The position numbers and the translations under genes are program-made. A DNA stretch of 64,000 nt from Cupriavidus taiwanensis (lineage in GTDB: Bacteria > Pseudomonadota > Gammaproteobacteria > Burkholderiales > Burkholderiaceae). The stretch spans positions 1,453,583 to 1,517,582 of the forward strand of contig NZ_LT984803.1 of assembly GCF_900250115.1 (NCBI RefSeq). The letters are read 5' to 3'. Position 1 is the first letter of the stretch. The number at the start of each line of letters is the position of its first letter. This document shows, one piece after another, positions 53,904-63,818 of this stretch. The notes beneath the pieces are model-generated. The model was given only the letters and a program-made list of their open reading frames with translations. It was not told the origin of the DNA and searched no databases.

Positions 53904-54803
53904 TTATTCCCGGCTCGGTACGTATGTCGATGACTGGCCGAAGATCCAGCTCAGGGCCAGTCCGGCGGCAAAGGCGTCGTTCTGGCGCACCAGCGGGCTG
54001 TTCTCGAAGCTGGCGCCGTCGAGCCGGTCATAGCGGACGAAGGCGCCGAACCAGACATGGCGAAAGCGCTTGGACAGCGAAGCCAGCGCCATGCTGCCGG
54101 AATAGCCGCCCGGTGCGCGGTAGGCCGGACGCGCCGCGGTCGCGAACTGCGCTTCGACCGAATAGAAATACTGGTTGTAGCGCGCGCTCGAGAACAGCGG
54201 CCCTGCCATCAGGCCCAGGTTCCAGCCGGGCAGGCCGCCGACGTTGGCAACGTCGAGGTTCAGGTTTGGCGAGAAGATCCAGCCGATCGCCCTGGGCGAC
54301 GATTCGACCGTCACCGCCAGCCGGACCGGAAGCCGGAGGTCGAGCCGGGTACGGTCCTCGGCGGAACGCCAAAGCGTGACCGCCAGCGACGGCCCGATTT
54401 CCACGGCGGTCTTGAGATCGGGCATGCCGCGGCGGGCTTCGTCCTGGCTGCTGTCGACGGGGAGCGAGATGCCGAGGCTGATATTGGCCTCGATCCGGTC
54501 GCTATCGAACAGCTTGCCGCGCACGCCGCTGCGGTCGGCCCGCAGATGCTCGCCGCGATAGACAAAGTAGGGCACCGGGAACAGCAGGCTGGCGCGTGCA
54601 TCCGAGCCCCGGTAGTGCGGCAGGGTGATGCCGCCGAGCCCAAGCCCGGCTTCCCACAGCGGCCGCTCGATGGCATCGAAATCCTGTGCCCAGCAGGTCG
54701 TAGCGAATGCCGCGGCAATTGCCGGGAACGCGCGGTAGCGCTTGCGCAACCCCGCTTCTGGCAAGGCAGGCCGTGGGCGGCTGGCGCAATGCCCGGTTCG
54801 CAT
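53904..54803 (-). CDS. MipA/OmpV family outer-membrane protein
   Basis: A 299-aa beta-barrel protein. After a signal sequence ending near residue 39 (TTCWAQ) come EAGLGLGGITLPHYRGSDAR, LFPVPYFVYRGEHLRADRSG, GIGWIFSP-like IGWIFSPNLNLD and the closing strands LASLSKRFRHVWFGAFVRYD, DAFAAGLALSWIF, the MipA layout. It may help murein enzymes or act as a small porin. It lies between the PheC-like gene and a small unknown gene on the same strand. Confidence 0.87.
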   Translation of the reverse strand: MRTGHCASRPRPALPEAGLRKRYRAFPAIAAAFATTCWAQDFDAIERPLWEAGLGLGGITLPHYRGSDARASLLFPVPYFVYRGEHLRADRSGVRGKLFDSDRIEANISLGISLPVDSSQDEARRGMPDLKTAVEIGPSLAVTLWRSAEDRTRLDLRLPVRLAVTVESSPRAIGWIFSPNLNLDVANVGGLPGWNLGLMAGPLFSSARYNQYFYSVEAQFATAARPAYRAPGGYSGSMALASLSKRFRHVWFGAFVRYDRLDGASFENSPLVRQNDAFAAGLALSWIFGQSSTYVPSRE

Positions 54804-54903
54804 GGCGTGGCTCCGGAGAACTTTGGTGGAACTGCGGGGGACAACCGAGCACGACGGAAACTAGGGCAAGTATAACCAGAGTGGTTGGCGGTGCGGTCCG
54901 CTT

Positions 54904-55152
54904 TCAGCCTCGGTATTTTTCCCACATCGCGCGCACGATCGGCTCCGGCGGGGGCGCCGGGGCGAATCCGGCGACATTGCCGAACACGCCGGCAATGCGG
55001 CGCCTGAACGAATCGAGGTCACCCGTCGGTCCCGGCGCCGCATGGTCGAGATCGATGATGGTATGCAGCTGCCCGGCGGAAAGCGCGGCGATCGCACGCC
55101 ACAGGTCTTCCGGGCTGGACAGCGGCTGGGCCACACCAGGCAGGGCAAGCAT
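54904..55152 (-). CDS. Small protein downstream of the sulfite reductase gene
   Basis: An 82-aa protein beginning MLALPGVAQPLSSPEDLWRA and containing AGQLHTIIDLDHAAPG. No domain recognised. GGAG lies seven bases before the ATG. It is 18 bases downstream of the reductase gene in the same direction, so it is probably cotranscribed and may serve the same pathway. Confidence 0.6.
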   Translation of the reverse strand: MLALPGVAQPLSSPEDLWRAIAALSAGQLHTIIDLDHAAPGPTGDLDSFRRRIAGVFGNVAGFAPAPPPEPIVRAMWEKYRG

Positions 55153-55170
55153 CGGTCATCTCCACGCGGA

Positions 55171-56885
55171 TCAAGAAGGCTGGTGCGGCGCCGCCCCGCG
55201 CTTGTTGCCGTCCCGGTACACGGCCGCCTGGAACGGGGCCAGGCCGATGCGCGCGACCACGTCGACGAAGCGCTCGGCGTCGCTGTCGCGGTGCGCGAGG
55301 TAGGTGCCGATCAGCTTCTCGATGACGTCCGGCACCTGTTCCTGCGCGAACGAGGGGCCGATTATGCGGCCGATCGCCGCGCCGCCGCCGCCGTCCTGGC
55401 TGTCGGCGCCGTTCTGCCGCCCGCCGATGGTGACCTGGTACCAGGCCTCGCCGGCCTTGTCGACGCCAAGGATGCCGATATGGCCGACATGGTGGTGCCC
55501 GCACGAATTGATGCAGCCCGAGATGTTCAGGTCGAGCTCGCCGATGTCGTGGACATGGTCGAGATCCTCGAAACGTTCCTGGATCGCCTGTGCCAGCGGA
55601 ATCGACACCGCATTGGCGAGCGAGCAGAAGTCGCCGCCAGGGCAGGCGATGATGTTGGTGATCCTGCCGACGTTGGCGTGGCGAGGCCGGCGGCATCAAG
55701 CGCGCGCCACAGCCCGGGCAGGCCGCTGCGCCGCACATCGGCCAGGATCAGGTTCTGCTCGTGCGAGACCCGCAGCTCGCCAAAGCCGTGGCGCTCGGCG
55801 AGCTCGGCCATCAGGTCCATCTGCTCGGCAGTGATATCGCCCGGTGCGCGGCCGGTTGCCTTGAGCGACGCGGTCACTGCCGCATAGCCCGGAACGCGGT
55901 GCGGATGGACATTGCTGCGCAGCCAGAGCCGGAACGCGCGGTCGGTCCGGGCGAGTTCCGCGCTCTCATCGGCATCGTGCGCCGCGGCCGGATCATAAGG
56001 CGGCACCGTGAAGCGCGCCGACACCGACGCGACAAAGTCCTCGGTGACGGTATCCGGGCCGCCGCGGATGCGCTGCCACTGCTCCGCAACCTGCTCGCGG
56101 AAGACCTCGGGGGTGAGATCCTTCACCAGGATCTTGATGCGCGCCTTGTACTTGTTGTCGCGCCTGCCATGCAGGTTGTAGACGCGCAGCGTGGCCTGCA
56201 GGTAGGTCAGCAGGTCCTGCCACGCTACGAAGGGATTGATCAGCTTGCCCACCATGGGCGTGCGCCCCATGCCGCCGCCGACCCACACGCGGAAGCCGAC
56301 CTCGCCGTCCTGCTCGACCGCCTGCAGCCCGATGTCGTGCACGCCGACCGCGGCCCGGTCGGTGGTGGCGCCGCTGATCGCTATCTTGAACTTGCGCGGC
56401 AGGTAGGCGAACTCGGGGTGCAGCATGGACCATTGCCGCACGATCTCGCACCACACCAGCGGGTTCACCAGCTCGTCGGGCGCGATGCCGGCGAAGTGGT
56501 CGGTGGTGGTGTTGCGGATGCAGTTGCCGCTGGTCTGGATGGCGTGCATCTGCACGGTGGCGAGTTCGGCGAGGATGGCGGGCGCGTCTTCCAGGCGCGG
56601 CCAGTTGAACTGCAGGTTCTGCCGCGTGCTGAAGTGCCCGTAGCCGCGGTCCCAGCGGCGGGCGATCTCCGCCAGCTTGCGCAGCTGCGTTGACGCCAGC
56701 ATGCCGTAGGGAATGGCCACGCGCAGCATGGGGGCATGGCGCTGGATGTACAGGCCGTTCTGCAGCCGCAGCACGCGGAATTCTTCCTCGTCGAGCTCGC
56801 CGTCCAGGAAGCGGCGGGTCTGGTCGGTGAACTGCACGACCCGTTCGTCGACCAGCCTCTGGTCGATCTCGTCATAGACATACAT
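55171..56885 (-). pseudogene. Sulfite/nitrite reductase hemoprotein (CysI-like) with a -1 frameshift
   Basis: The siroheme/4Fe-4S reductase reduces sulfite (or nitrite) by six electrons. The first frame from 56885 reads through GYGHFSTRQNLQFNWPRLED, QTSGNCIRNTTTDHFAG, VWVGGGMGRTPMVGK and LGLPG-like GLPGLWRALDAAGLAT, then becomes Ser/Arg-rich. In the next frame the expected continuation is intact: ANVGRITNIIACPGGDFCSL, then NISGCINSCGHHHVGHIGIL, holding all four cluster Cys, to a stop at 55171. One missing G near 55681 (GCCACGCCAAC for GCCACGGCCAAC) explains the break. The start has GGAG. It lies 27 bases after cyoD. It is a recent pseudogene or a sequence error. Confidence 0.82.
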
Positions 56886-56912
56886 GGTGAAGGTCTCCTT
56901 GCGCGCGCGGCG

Positions 56913-57290
56913 CTAGTCTTTTGCCCGTGCCCGTTCGATGGACATGTCGGTCGGCATCATGTTGAGGTCGGCGTTGTGCATCACCCACAGCGAGCCGGCG
57001 ACGACGATGACGATCAGGAAGCCGGTGCAGGCGAAGATGGCGGTATTGCCGCGCTGGCCGGGAGCGGTGCCCAGGTGCAGGAAATACAGCAGCTGCACCA
57101 GCAGCTGCGCGACGCACAGGCCCACCACCAGCGTGATCGCGGCCTGGCTCTGCAGCGCGCCCGTCATGACCGTGGCAAACGACGCCACGGTGAGCGCAAC
57201 CGACAGCAGCAGGCCGATGGTGTAGCTGCGCACGCTGCCGTGGCTGGCGTGCTCGCCCGGCTGGACTGAGTGAAGATGGGACGGCTTCAT
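56913..57290 (-). CDS. cyoD: Cytochrome bo3 quinol oxidase subunit IV
   Basis: A 125-aa membrane protein with three hydrophobic segments: [60 protein letters not shown]. This is the CyoD pattern. Its ATG overlaps the stop of cyoC (ATGA). CyoD helps assemble the copper site in subunit I. Last gene of cyoABCD. Confidence 0.92.
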   Translation of the reverse strand: MKPSHLHSVQPGEHASHGSVRSYTIGLLLSVALTVASFATVMTGALQSQAAITLVVGLCVAQLLVQLLYFLHLGTAPGQRGNTAIFACTGFLIVIVVAGSLWVMHNADLNMMPTDMSIERARAKD

Positions 57291-57931
57291 GCGAACTCCC
57301 GCAGGTAGACGAAGGTGAAGACGCAGATCCAGACCAGGTCCAGGAAGTGCCAGAACAGGCTCAGGCACGCCAGCCGGCGGCGCACGATGTCGTCGAGGCC
57401 GAAGCGGCGGATCTGGTGGATCATCACGGCCAGCCAGCACAGTCCCGCGGTGACGTGCAGGCCATGGGTGCCGACCAGCGTGAAGAAGGCCGACAGGTAG
57501 GCGCTCACGCCGGGGCCGGCGCCCTGGTGCAGCAGATGGGCGAACTCGTAGACCTCCATGGCGACGAACAGCGCGCCCAGCACGAAGGTGGCCGCGAGCC
57601 AGCGGATCATGCGCGGCGCGGCATTCGCGTCCTGCCGCAGCATGGCCAGGCCGAAGGTGTAGCTGCTGAGCAGCAGCACCATGGTTTCGGCGAACACGAA
57701 CGGCAGCTCGAACAGTTGCCGCCCGCCCGGCCCGCCCGCCGTGTTGCCGGACAGCACGCCAAAGGTGGCGAACAGCACCGCGAAGATCAGGCAGTCGCTC
57801 ATCAGGTAGAGCCAGAAGCCCAGCGTGGTATGGGCGCCGGCATCGTGATGGCCGTGGTCGGCGGCGTGGGTGGTCGCGTGTGCGGCGTCCGGGCCCGGTT
57901 GGTGCAGGGTAGGGGAAAGCGTCGGGGTCAT
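57287..57931 (-). CDS. cyoC: Cytochrome bo3 quinol oxidase subunit III
   Basis: A 214-aa subunit with five membrane segments. [58 protein letters not shown] and [16 protein letters not shown] match COX III of the bo3 type. A His-rich N-terminal tail ([17 protein letters not shown]) is unusually long. It starts just after the cyoB stop. Confidence 0.95.
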   Translation of the reverse strand: MTPTLSPTLHQPGPDAAHATTHAADHGHHDAGAHTTLGFWLYLMSDCLIFAVLFATFGVLSGNTAGGPGGRQLFELPFVFAETMVLLLSSYTFGLAMLRQDANAAPRMIRWLAATFVLGALFVAMEVYEFAHLLHQGAGPGVSAYLSAFFTLVGTHGLHVTAGLCWLAVMIHQIRRFGLDDIVRRRLACLSLFWHFLDLVWICVFTFVYLREFA

Positions 57932-57933
57932 GG

Positions 57934-59910
57934 TCAGGCAGCTTGCTGCAGTTGGGCGTAGCGGGCGCGCTCGATGCGCTCGACTTCGGCGGCCGGGACG
58001 TAGTAGTCGACATCGCGGTCGTAGCTGCGCAGCACGAAGGTCGCAATCGCTCCGAGCAGCCCCGCGATGGCCACCAGCCACATGTGCCAGACCAGCGCGA
58101 AGCAGGACACCAGCCCGAATACGGACACGAGGAAGCCGGCCGCGGTGGGGCGTGGCATGTGGATGTCCTCGTAGTGGGCCGGCTGGCGCCATGCGCGTCC
58201 GGCTTCCTTGTCGTCCCAGTGCTGTTCCAGCGAAGTGATGTGCGGCACCGTCGCGAAGTTGTAGAACGGCGCCGGCGATGCCGTCGACCATTCCAGGCTG
58301 CGGCCGTCCCACGGGTCGCCGGTCAGGTCCTGATTCTGCTTGCGGTCGCGGATGCTGACAGCCAGTTGCACGATCATCGCCAGGATGCCGGCGCCGATGA
58401 CGAAGGCGCCGATCATCGCCACCACCAGGTAGGGATGCCAGTCCACATTGGCGTAGTGGTTCATCCGGCGCGTCATGCCCTTGAAGCCCAGCACGTAGAG
58501 CGGCATGAAGGCCAGGAAGAAGCCGGCCAGCCAGCACCAGAACGAGACCTTGCCCCAGAACTCGTTCAGCTTGAAGCCGAACACCTTGGGGAACCAGAAG
58601 CTGATCGCCGCCAGGCAGCCGAACAGTACGCCGCCGATGATCACGTTATGGAAGTGGGCCACCAGGAACAGGCTGTTGTGCAGCACGAAGTCCGCGCCCG
58701 GCACCGCCAGCAGCACGCCGGTCATGCCACCGACCGCGAACGTCACCATGAAGCCGATGGTCCACATGGTCGAGGTATGGAAGCGGATCCTGCCGCGGTA
58801 CATGGTGAACAGCCAGTTGAACAGCTTCACGCCGGTGGGGATCGAGATGATCGAGGTCATGATGCCGAAGAAGGCGTTGACGTTGGCGCCAGAGCCCATG
58901 GTGAAGAAGTGGTGCAGCCAGACGAAGAACGACAGCACGCCGATCGACGAGGTGGCATACACCATCGACTTGTAGCCGAACAGCGGCTTGCGCGAGAACG
59001 TGGCGATGATTTCCGAGAACGCGCCGAACGCGGGCAGGATCAGCACATAGACCTCGGGGTGCCCCCAGATCCAGATCAGGTTCACGTACATCATGGCGTT
59101 GCCGCCCAGCTCGTTGGTGAAGAAGTGCATGCCGAGGTAGCGGTCGGCGGTGAGCAGGGCCAGCGTGGCAGTCAGCACCGGGAAGATGGCGACGATCAGG
59201 ATGTTGGTGATCAGCGCGGTCCAGGTGAACACCGGCATCTTCATCAGCGTCAGGCCCGGCGCGCGCATGCGCAGGATCGTGACGATGAAGTTGATGCCGG
59301 TCAGCGTGGTGCCCAGCCCGGATATCTGCAATGACCAGATGTAGTAGTCGACGCCGACGGTGGGGCTGTAGCCGAGTTCCGACAATGGCGGGTAGGCCAC
59401 CCAGCCGGTCGCGGCGAAGTCGCCGACGAACATCGACAGCATCACCAGCACCGCCCCCATGGCCGACAGCCAGAAGCTCAGCGAGTTGACGAACGGGAAG
59501 GCCACGTCGCGCGCGCCGATCTGCAGCGGCACGATCACGTTCATCAGCCCCACCACCAGCGGCGTGGCCACGTAGAAGATCATGATCACGCCGTGCGCCG
59601 TGAAGATCTGGTCGTAGTGGTGCGGCGGCAGGTAGCCGGCGGCATCGCCATAGGCGACGGCCTGCTGCGTGCGCATCAGGATCGCGTCGGCGAAGCCGCG
59701 CAGCAGCATGACCAGCGCCAGGATGATGTACATCACGCCGACCTTCTTGTGGTCGACCGAGCAGATCCATTCCGTCCACAGGTATTTCCACTTGCCGTAT
59801 CTGGTGATGGCGCCGAGCAGCGCGGCGCCCAGCACCAGCACCACGGCCAGCGTCACCATGATGATCGGCTCGTGGTAGGGGATGGCCTCGAGGTTGAGTT
59901 TTCCTAGCAT
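57934..59910 (-). CDS. cyoB: Cytochrome bo3 quinol oxidase subunit I
   Basis: A 658-aa heme-copper oxidase catalytic subunit. [15 protein letters not shown] holds the CuB His and the Tyr-His cross-link, [12 protein letters not shown] the other CuB histidines, and [13 protein letters not shown] the heme ligands. The length and extra terminal helices are typical of CyoB. It reduces O2 to water and pumps protons. The start is 2 bases after the cyoA stop. Confidence 0.96.
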   Translation of the reverse strand: MLGKLNLEAIPYHEPIIMVTLAVVLVLGAALLGAITRYGKWKYLWTEWICSVDHKKVGVMYIILALVMLLRGFADAILMRTQQAVAYGDAAGYLPPHHYDQIFTAHGVIMIFYVATPLVVGLMNVIVPLQIGARDVAFPFVNSLSFWLSAMGAVLVMLSMFVGDFAATGWVAYPPLSELGYSPTVGVDYYIWSLQISGLGTTLTGINFIVTILRMRAPGLTLMKMPVFTWTALITNILIVAIFPVLTATLALLTADRYLGMHFFTNELGGNAMMYVNLIWIWGHPEVYVLILPAFGAFSEIIATFSRKPLFGYKSMVYATSSIGVLSFFVWLHHFFTMGSGANVNAFFGIMTSIISIPTGVKLFNWLFTMYRGRIRFHTSTMWTIGFMVTFAVGGMTGVLLAVPGADFVLHNSLFLVAHFHNVIIGGVLFGCLAAISFWFPKVFGFKLNEFWGKVSFWCWLAGFFLAFMPLYVLGFKGMTRRMNHYANVDWHPYLVVAMIGAFVIGAGILAMIVQLAVSIRDRKQNQDLTGDPWDGRSLEWSTASPAPFYNFATVPHITSLEQHWDDKEAGRAWRQPAHYEDIHMPRPTAAGFLVSVFGLVSCFALVWHMWLVAIAGLLGAIATFVLRSYDRDVDYYVPAAEVERIERARYAQLQQAA

Positions 59911-59911
59911 G

Positions 59912-60919
59912 TCATTGCTCCAGGCGGCCGGGGAGCGCCGACGGGACGCGTTGGAAGGCCTGCAGTGATTCGGGGGTGTTCGCGCGGCAGATCGCGCCGT
60001 TGGCCTGCATGTACTTGTCGACGACCTGGTCGAACAGCTTCGGCGCCACCGATGCATACAGCGCGACGGGGTCCTTGGTGCTGGGCTGCTCCAGCGCGCG
60101 GTAGGTGTCCGCGTCAAGCGCCTGCGCCGAGGCCCGCGCCTTGCGGATCCACGCGTCGAAGTCCTCGCGCGAGGTCGCCAGCGTCTTGAAATGCATGTCC
60201 GAGAAGCCCGCGCCGCTGTAGGCCGCGGATTGGCCGAGATAGACGCCCGGCGTGTCGGCGATCAGGTGCAGGCGGGTCTGCATGCCCGCCATGGTGTAGA
60301 CCATGCTGCCAAGCTGCGGAATGAAGAAGGCATTCATCATCGATTCCGCGGTCAGCCGGAAGTTGACCGGCGTGCCGACCGGGATGGCGAGCTGGTTGAC
60401 CGAGGCGACGCCGTACTCGGGATAGATGAACAGCCATTTCCAGTTCAGCGCGATGACATCGACCTGCAGCGGCTTGACCTCGGACTCGAGCGGCCGATAG
60501 GGGTCGAGCTTGTGCGTGGAGTCCCAGATCAGCACGGCCAGGCAGGCCACGATCACGCACGGGATGCCCCACACGACGATCTCGATCCTGGTCGAGTGCG
60601 ACCACTTGGGCGCATAGGCCGCGCGCGTGTTGCTTTCGCGGTAGCGCCAGGCAAACCACAGCGTCAGGAAGATCACCGGGATGACAACCATCAGCATGAC
60701 GAACAACGCGATCAGGATCAGCGATTTCTCCTGCTCGCCGATGCTGCCCCTGGGATTGAGCAGTTCGAGGTTGCAGCCGCCGAGCAGGGCGCTCAGGCCG
60801 GCGGCCAGCAGCAGGACGCCGATGCGCAGCGGCACGGCGCGCGATGCGCTACGGCTGGGGGACGGGGAGGGCGGGCCTTGTCGATCTTGGTTTGCCGGCC
60901 CGGCGTTAGGTTTGAGCAT
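59912..60919 (-). CDS. cyoA: Cytochrome bo3 quinol oxidase subunit II
   Basis: A 335-aa lipoprotein (lipobox LLGGC) with two membrane helices ([36 protein letters not shown]) and a periplasmic cupredoxin domain. The CuA cysteine pair of cytochrome c oxidases is absent, and [16 protein letters not shown] marks the quinol-oxidase form. First gene of cyoABCD. The ATG at 60919 is preferred over a GTG three codons upstream because AAGG lies eight bases before it. The promoter is shared with the divergent MocR-type gene. Confidence 0.93.
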   Translation of the reverse strand: MLKPNAGPANQDRQGPPSPSPSRSASRAVPLRIGVLLLAAGLSALLGGCNLELLNPRGSIGEQEKSLILIALFVMLMVVIPVIFLTLWFAWRYRESNTRAAYAPKWSHSTRIEIVVWGIPCVIVACLAVLIWDSTHKLDPYRPLESEVKPLQVDVIALNWKWLFIYPEYGVASVNQLAIPVGTPVNFRLTAESMMNAFFIPQLGSMVYTMAGMQTRLHLIADTPGVYLGQSAAYSGAGFSDMHFKTLATSREDFDAWIRKARASAQALDADTYRALEQPSTKDPVALYASVAPKLFDQVVDKYMQANGAICRANTPESLQAFQRVPSALPGRLEQ

Positions 60920-61072
60920 GTCGGACACCTTGGTTACGGATTACCGAAGGCATCCGGCCACGCGCTCCGATTCAAGTGCTGGGTTAGCCCCGCGCGGGCG
61001 TGGCTTGTATGGATTCCTTCGGCAATGTCTGGCATGCTAGTCGAAGACAAAGGCCATACATCGAGGAGAATT

Positions 61073-62467
61073 TTGGCGACAGGATCCATGCAAGATGACG
61101 GAATCGCGGCCAAATGGGATCTGCGGATCACGGCATCCGGCGGCGCGCGCTATCTGCAGATCGTCGACTTCATCGAGCGGGCCATCGGTGAAGGGCGGTT
61201 CGTGGCCGGCGACCGCGTGCCGCCGCAGCGCAACCTGGCGAAGTCCCTGGGCGTCGACCTGACCACCGTCACGCGCGCCTATAACGAGGCCCGGCGGCGC
61301 CAGCTGATCGAAGCCAGGGGTGCGCTCGGCACGTTCATCGCCGCGCCGCGCGCTGAACTCGCGCGGGTGGTCGACATGAGCATGAACGTGCCGCCGCCGG
61401 CGGGCGTGGATTTCCAGGACCTGTTGCGGCGCGGCCTGAACCAGGTCCTGCTGCGCAGCGACCCGCACCTGCTGATGACCTACCAGCTTGGCGGCGGCAG
61501 CGCTTCGGACCGGTCGGCCGGGGCGCTCTGGCTTACGCCGATCTTCGGGCAGGTCGACGCCGCGCGGCTGGTGGTGTGCCCCGGCGCCCAGGCCGCGCTG
61601 GCCGCCGTGATCCTGAGCCGGACCCGGCCCGGCGAGGCGATCGTGACCGAGCCGCTGGCCTATCCGGGCATTCGCGCCGCGGCGGCGCAACTGGGCCGGC
61701 GCGTGGTGGTCGCACCGTGCGACGCGGACGGGATGCTGCCTGATGCGCTTGCCGCTGCGCGCGCCAAAGGGGCCACGCTGGCCTACCTCAACCCGACGGC
61801 GCAGAACCCCACCACGCACACCATGCCGGCCTCGCGCCGGGCAGAGATCGCCAGCGCCGCGAATCGCTGCGATATCGCCTTGCTGGAGGACGACCCGTAC
61901 TGGCTGCTGACGCCGTCAGCGCCGCCGCCGCTCGCCACCTTTGCGCCCGAGCGCACCTGCTACGTGGCGACGCTGTCCAAGGCGCTCACGCCGGGCCTGC
62001 GCACGGCGTATGTGCTGTTGCCGGAGGGGAGTGGTGGCGACGACCTGCTGGCAGCGCTGCGCGCCTTCGCGCTGATGGCGGCGCCGATGACCGCGGCGCT
62101 GGCCACGCAATGGATCCATGACGGCTCGGCCATGCAGCTGCTCGACGGCATCCGCACCGAAGCGCTGGCGCGGTGCGCGCTGGCAAGCCGGTGGCTGAGC
62201 GGGATCGGCCAGCTGCCGCCCAGCGCCATCCACGTCTGGCACCGCCTGCCCGCGCAGTGGTCGGCGCAGCAGCTCACCCGGGCCGCGCTGGCGGAAGACC
62301 TGCGGGTGACGCCTTCCGATGCGTTCTGGGACGGCGCGGGCGCACCCAATGCCATCCGGATCTCGCTGGGCGGCGTCGCCGACCGGGCCCAGCTGGCGCA
62401 CGCGCTGCGCAGGCTCGCGGCGCTGCTGGAGCGTGGGCCGCGGCAGCATCCCATTACCATCGTCTAG
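61073..62467 (+). CDS. MocR-type regulator: GntR DNA-binding plus aminotransferase domain
   Basis: A protein of about 464 aa. The N-terminal GntR winged helix spans about 15-85 (IERAIGEGRFVAGDRVPPQR, LGVDLTTVTRAYNEARRRQL). It is followed by a fold-type I aminotransferase domain with YLNPTAQNPTTHTM, EDDPYW and the PLP lysine in ATLSKALTPGLRTAYVL. The TTG at 61073 has AGGAG four bases upstream; an ATG five codons later (61088) is the alternative. It is divergent from cyoA. The upstream gap is about 150 bases. Target unknown; MocR regulators often control vitamin B6 or amine genes. Confidence 0.88.
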   Translation: MATGSMQDDGIAAKWDLRITASGGARYLQIVDFIERAIGEGRFVAGDRVPPQRNLAKSLGVDLTTVTRAYNEARRRQLIEARGALGTFIAAPRAELARVVDMSMNVPPPAGVDFQDLLRRGLNQVLLRSDPHLLMTYQLGGGSASDRSAGALWLTPIFGQVDAARLVVCPGAQAALAAVILSRTRPGEAIVTEPLAYPGIRAAAAQLGRRVVVAPCDADGMLPDALAAARAKGATLAYLNPTAQNPTTHTMPASRRAEIASAANRCDIALLEDDPYWLLTPSAPPPLATFAPERTCYVATLSKALTPGLRTAYVLLPEGSGGDDLLAALRAFALMAAPMTAALATQWIHDGSAMQLLDGIRTEALARCALASRWLSGIGQLPPSAIHVWHRLPAQWSAQQLTRAALAEDLRVTPSDAFWDGAGAPNAIRISLGGVADRAQLAHALRRLAALLERGPRQHPITIV

Positions 62468-62522
62468 CGCTGCGGCCGCCTGGGCCGGCGTCGTCAGCCC
62501 GAACTGGCTTGCGGCCCGGGCA

Positions 62523-62744
62523 TCAACGGACCCAGCGCTCGACCTGCGCTTGCAGGCGCGGCCCGACCAGAAGGATGGCGGGGATGACGATCACATAGCC
62601 GAGGCCCCACGAGCGCAGCCAGGCCAGCGCAAAGTCCTCGGTGAATCCCCTGTTGAAAGCGATCAGGGCGAACGAGATGATCCCCGTGGTCACCACGCCC
62701 ATCGACAGCGCGAAGGCGATTTTGCGTTTCAGTTCTACGTTCAT
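62523..62744 (-). CDS. DUF2798 small membrane protein
   Basis: A 73-aa protein with two hydrophobic segments (FALSMGVVTTGIISFALIAF, LGYVIVIPAILLVGPRL) and basic termini, the layout of DUF2798. No function is known. It lies just upstream of the short-chain dehydrogenase gene's end on the same strand. Confidence 0.8.
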   Translation of the reverse strand: MNVELKRKIAFALSMGVVTTGIISFALIAFNRGFTEDFALAWLRSWGLGYVIVIPAILLVGPRLQAQVERWVR

Positions 62745-62839
62745 GGCGAGTTGGTGTCGTAAAGGTTGCGGGCGGCAGCTTGGCGGCGGCTGCGCACCCG
62801 GCGGACATGGCGCGCAAGGCCGCCTCCGGACGCGGAGGT

Positions 62840-63643
62840 CTACCGTGCCATGCGGTACCGTGCGGCCGGCTGCGCACGCGAAAGACCGGGCCCCAGCGCG
62901 GCGCGTGCCGCCTCGAATGCGTGCCAGTCGGCAGCGTCAGGCAACGACGGAAGCGTGATCACTTCGCCCTGGTCCAGCCCTGCCAGCGCCGCGTCCACCA
63001 GGTCGTCACCGTCCATCACCAGCGCTGCGGGCAGGTTTTCGACGGGGTGCCCGGCAACGTCCCAGAACGCCGTGCGGGTCGCCCCGGGCAGCACCGCCTG
63101 GACCCGCACGCCCTTGCCGGCAAGTTCATGCTGCAGCGACTGGGTAAAGCCCAGCACAAAGGCCTTGGAGCCGCCGTAGACGCCGTTCAGCAGCTCGGGC
63201 GCGATCGCGACGATCGACGCAATATTGATGATCGTGCCCTGGCCGCGCGTCACGAAGGCCGGCGCAGCAGCATAGGTGAGGCGGGTCAGCGCGGTCACGT
63301 TGAGTTCGATCATCGCCTGCATCGTGTCCACATCCGACGCCAGCAAGGGCCATGCCCCACCGAAACCCGCGTTGTTGACCAGCGTGGTGATGCTGGCATC
63401 CGTCCTCAGGATGTTCTCGATGCGTCGCAGCTCGGCTGGCTGGCCCAGGTCGGCCGTCACGATTTCGACGGAGCGGCCGGTCTGGTCGGTGATGCGCCGC
63501 GCCAGTGCCTCGAGCCGGCTGCGGTTGCGCGCCACCAGGATCAGGTCATGGCCGCGGCGGGCGAGCCGATCCGCATAAATGGCCCCGATCCCCGAGGAAG
63601 CCCCGGTGATCAGGGCGGTGCCAGCGTAGGTGTCAATGGTCAC
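62840..63643 (-). CDS. Short-chain dehydrogenase/reductase
   Basis: A 267-aa SDR oxidoreductase. ALITGASSGIGAIYADRLAR is the cofactor loop (TGxxxGIG), DLGQPAE and LVNNAGFGG follow, and the catalytic motif is S-N12-Y-N3-K (IINIASIVAIAPELLNGVYG, then GSKAFVLGF). VLPGATRTAFWD is the usual downstream PG loop. Most likely NADP-preferring, from the Arg-rich helix after the second strand. It starts at GTG with GGAG seven bases upstream; an upstream ATG is not needed. Substrate unknown. It is divergent from the GlxA-like gene. Confidence 0.9.
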   Translation of the reverse strand: MTIDTYAGTALITGASSGIGAIYADRLARRGHDLILVARNRSRLEALARRITDQTGRSVEIVTADLGQPAELRRIENILRTDASITTLVNNAGFGGAWPLLASDVDTMQAMIELNVTALTRLTYAAAPAFVTRGQGTIINIASIVAIAPELLNGVYGGSKAFVLGFTQSLQHELAGKGVRVQAVLPGATRTAFWDVAGHPVENLPAALVMDGDDLVDAALAGLDQGEVITLPSLPDAADWHAFEAARAALGPGLSRAQPAARYRMAR

Positions 63644-63818
63644 GTTGCAGCTCCATAGCAGTGGTAAGACGGTGGGATGGTCCGTGGCAGCCGGCCGTGC
63701 GTGGCGCCGCTGCGTGCATCGAAGATTAGGTGCACAATGGCGATGGCAGCAATGTCGTAGATCCCACCTTTTATGCCATCGCAGGGAAGATGCCTGCCAC
63801 TGCCGTGAGGAGTTCGCC

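Noticed and set aside
57943..59334. Plus-strand open frame of 463 codons
   Set aside because: It is antisense to cyoB.
60191..61072. Upstream extension of the MocR-type frame
   Set aside because: It is antisense to cyoA and has antisense composition; the protein starts near 61073-61088.
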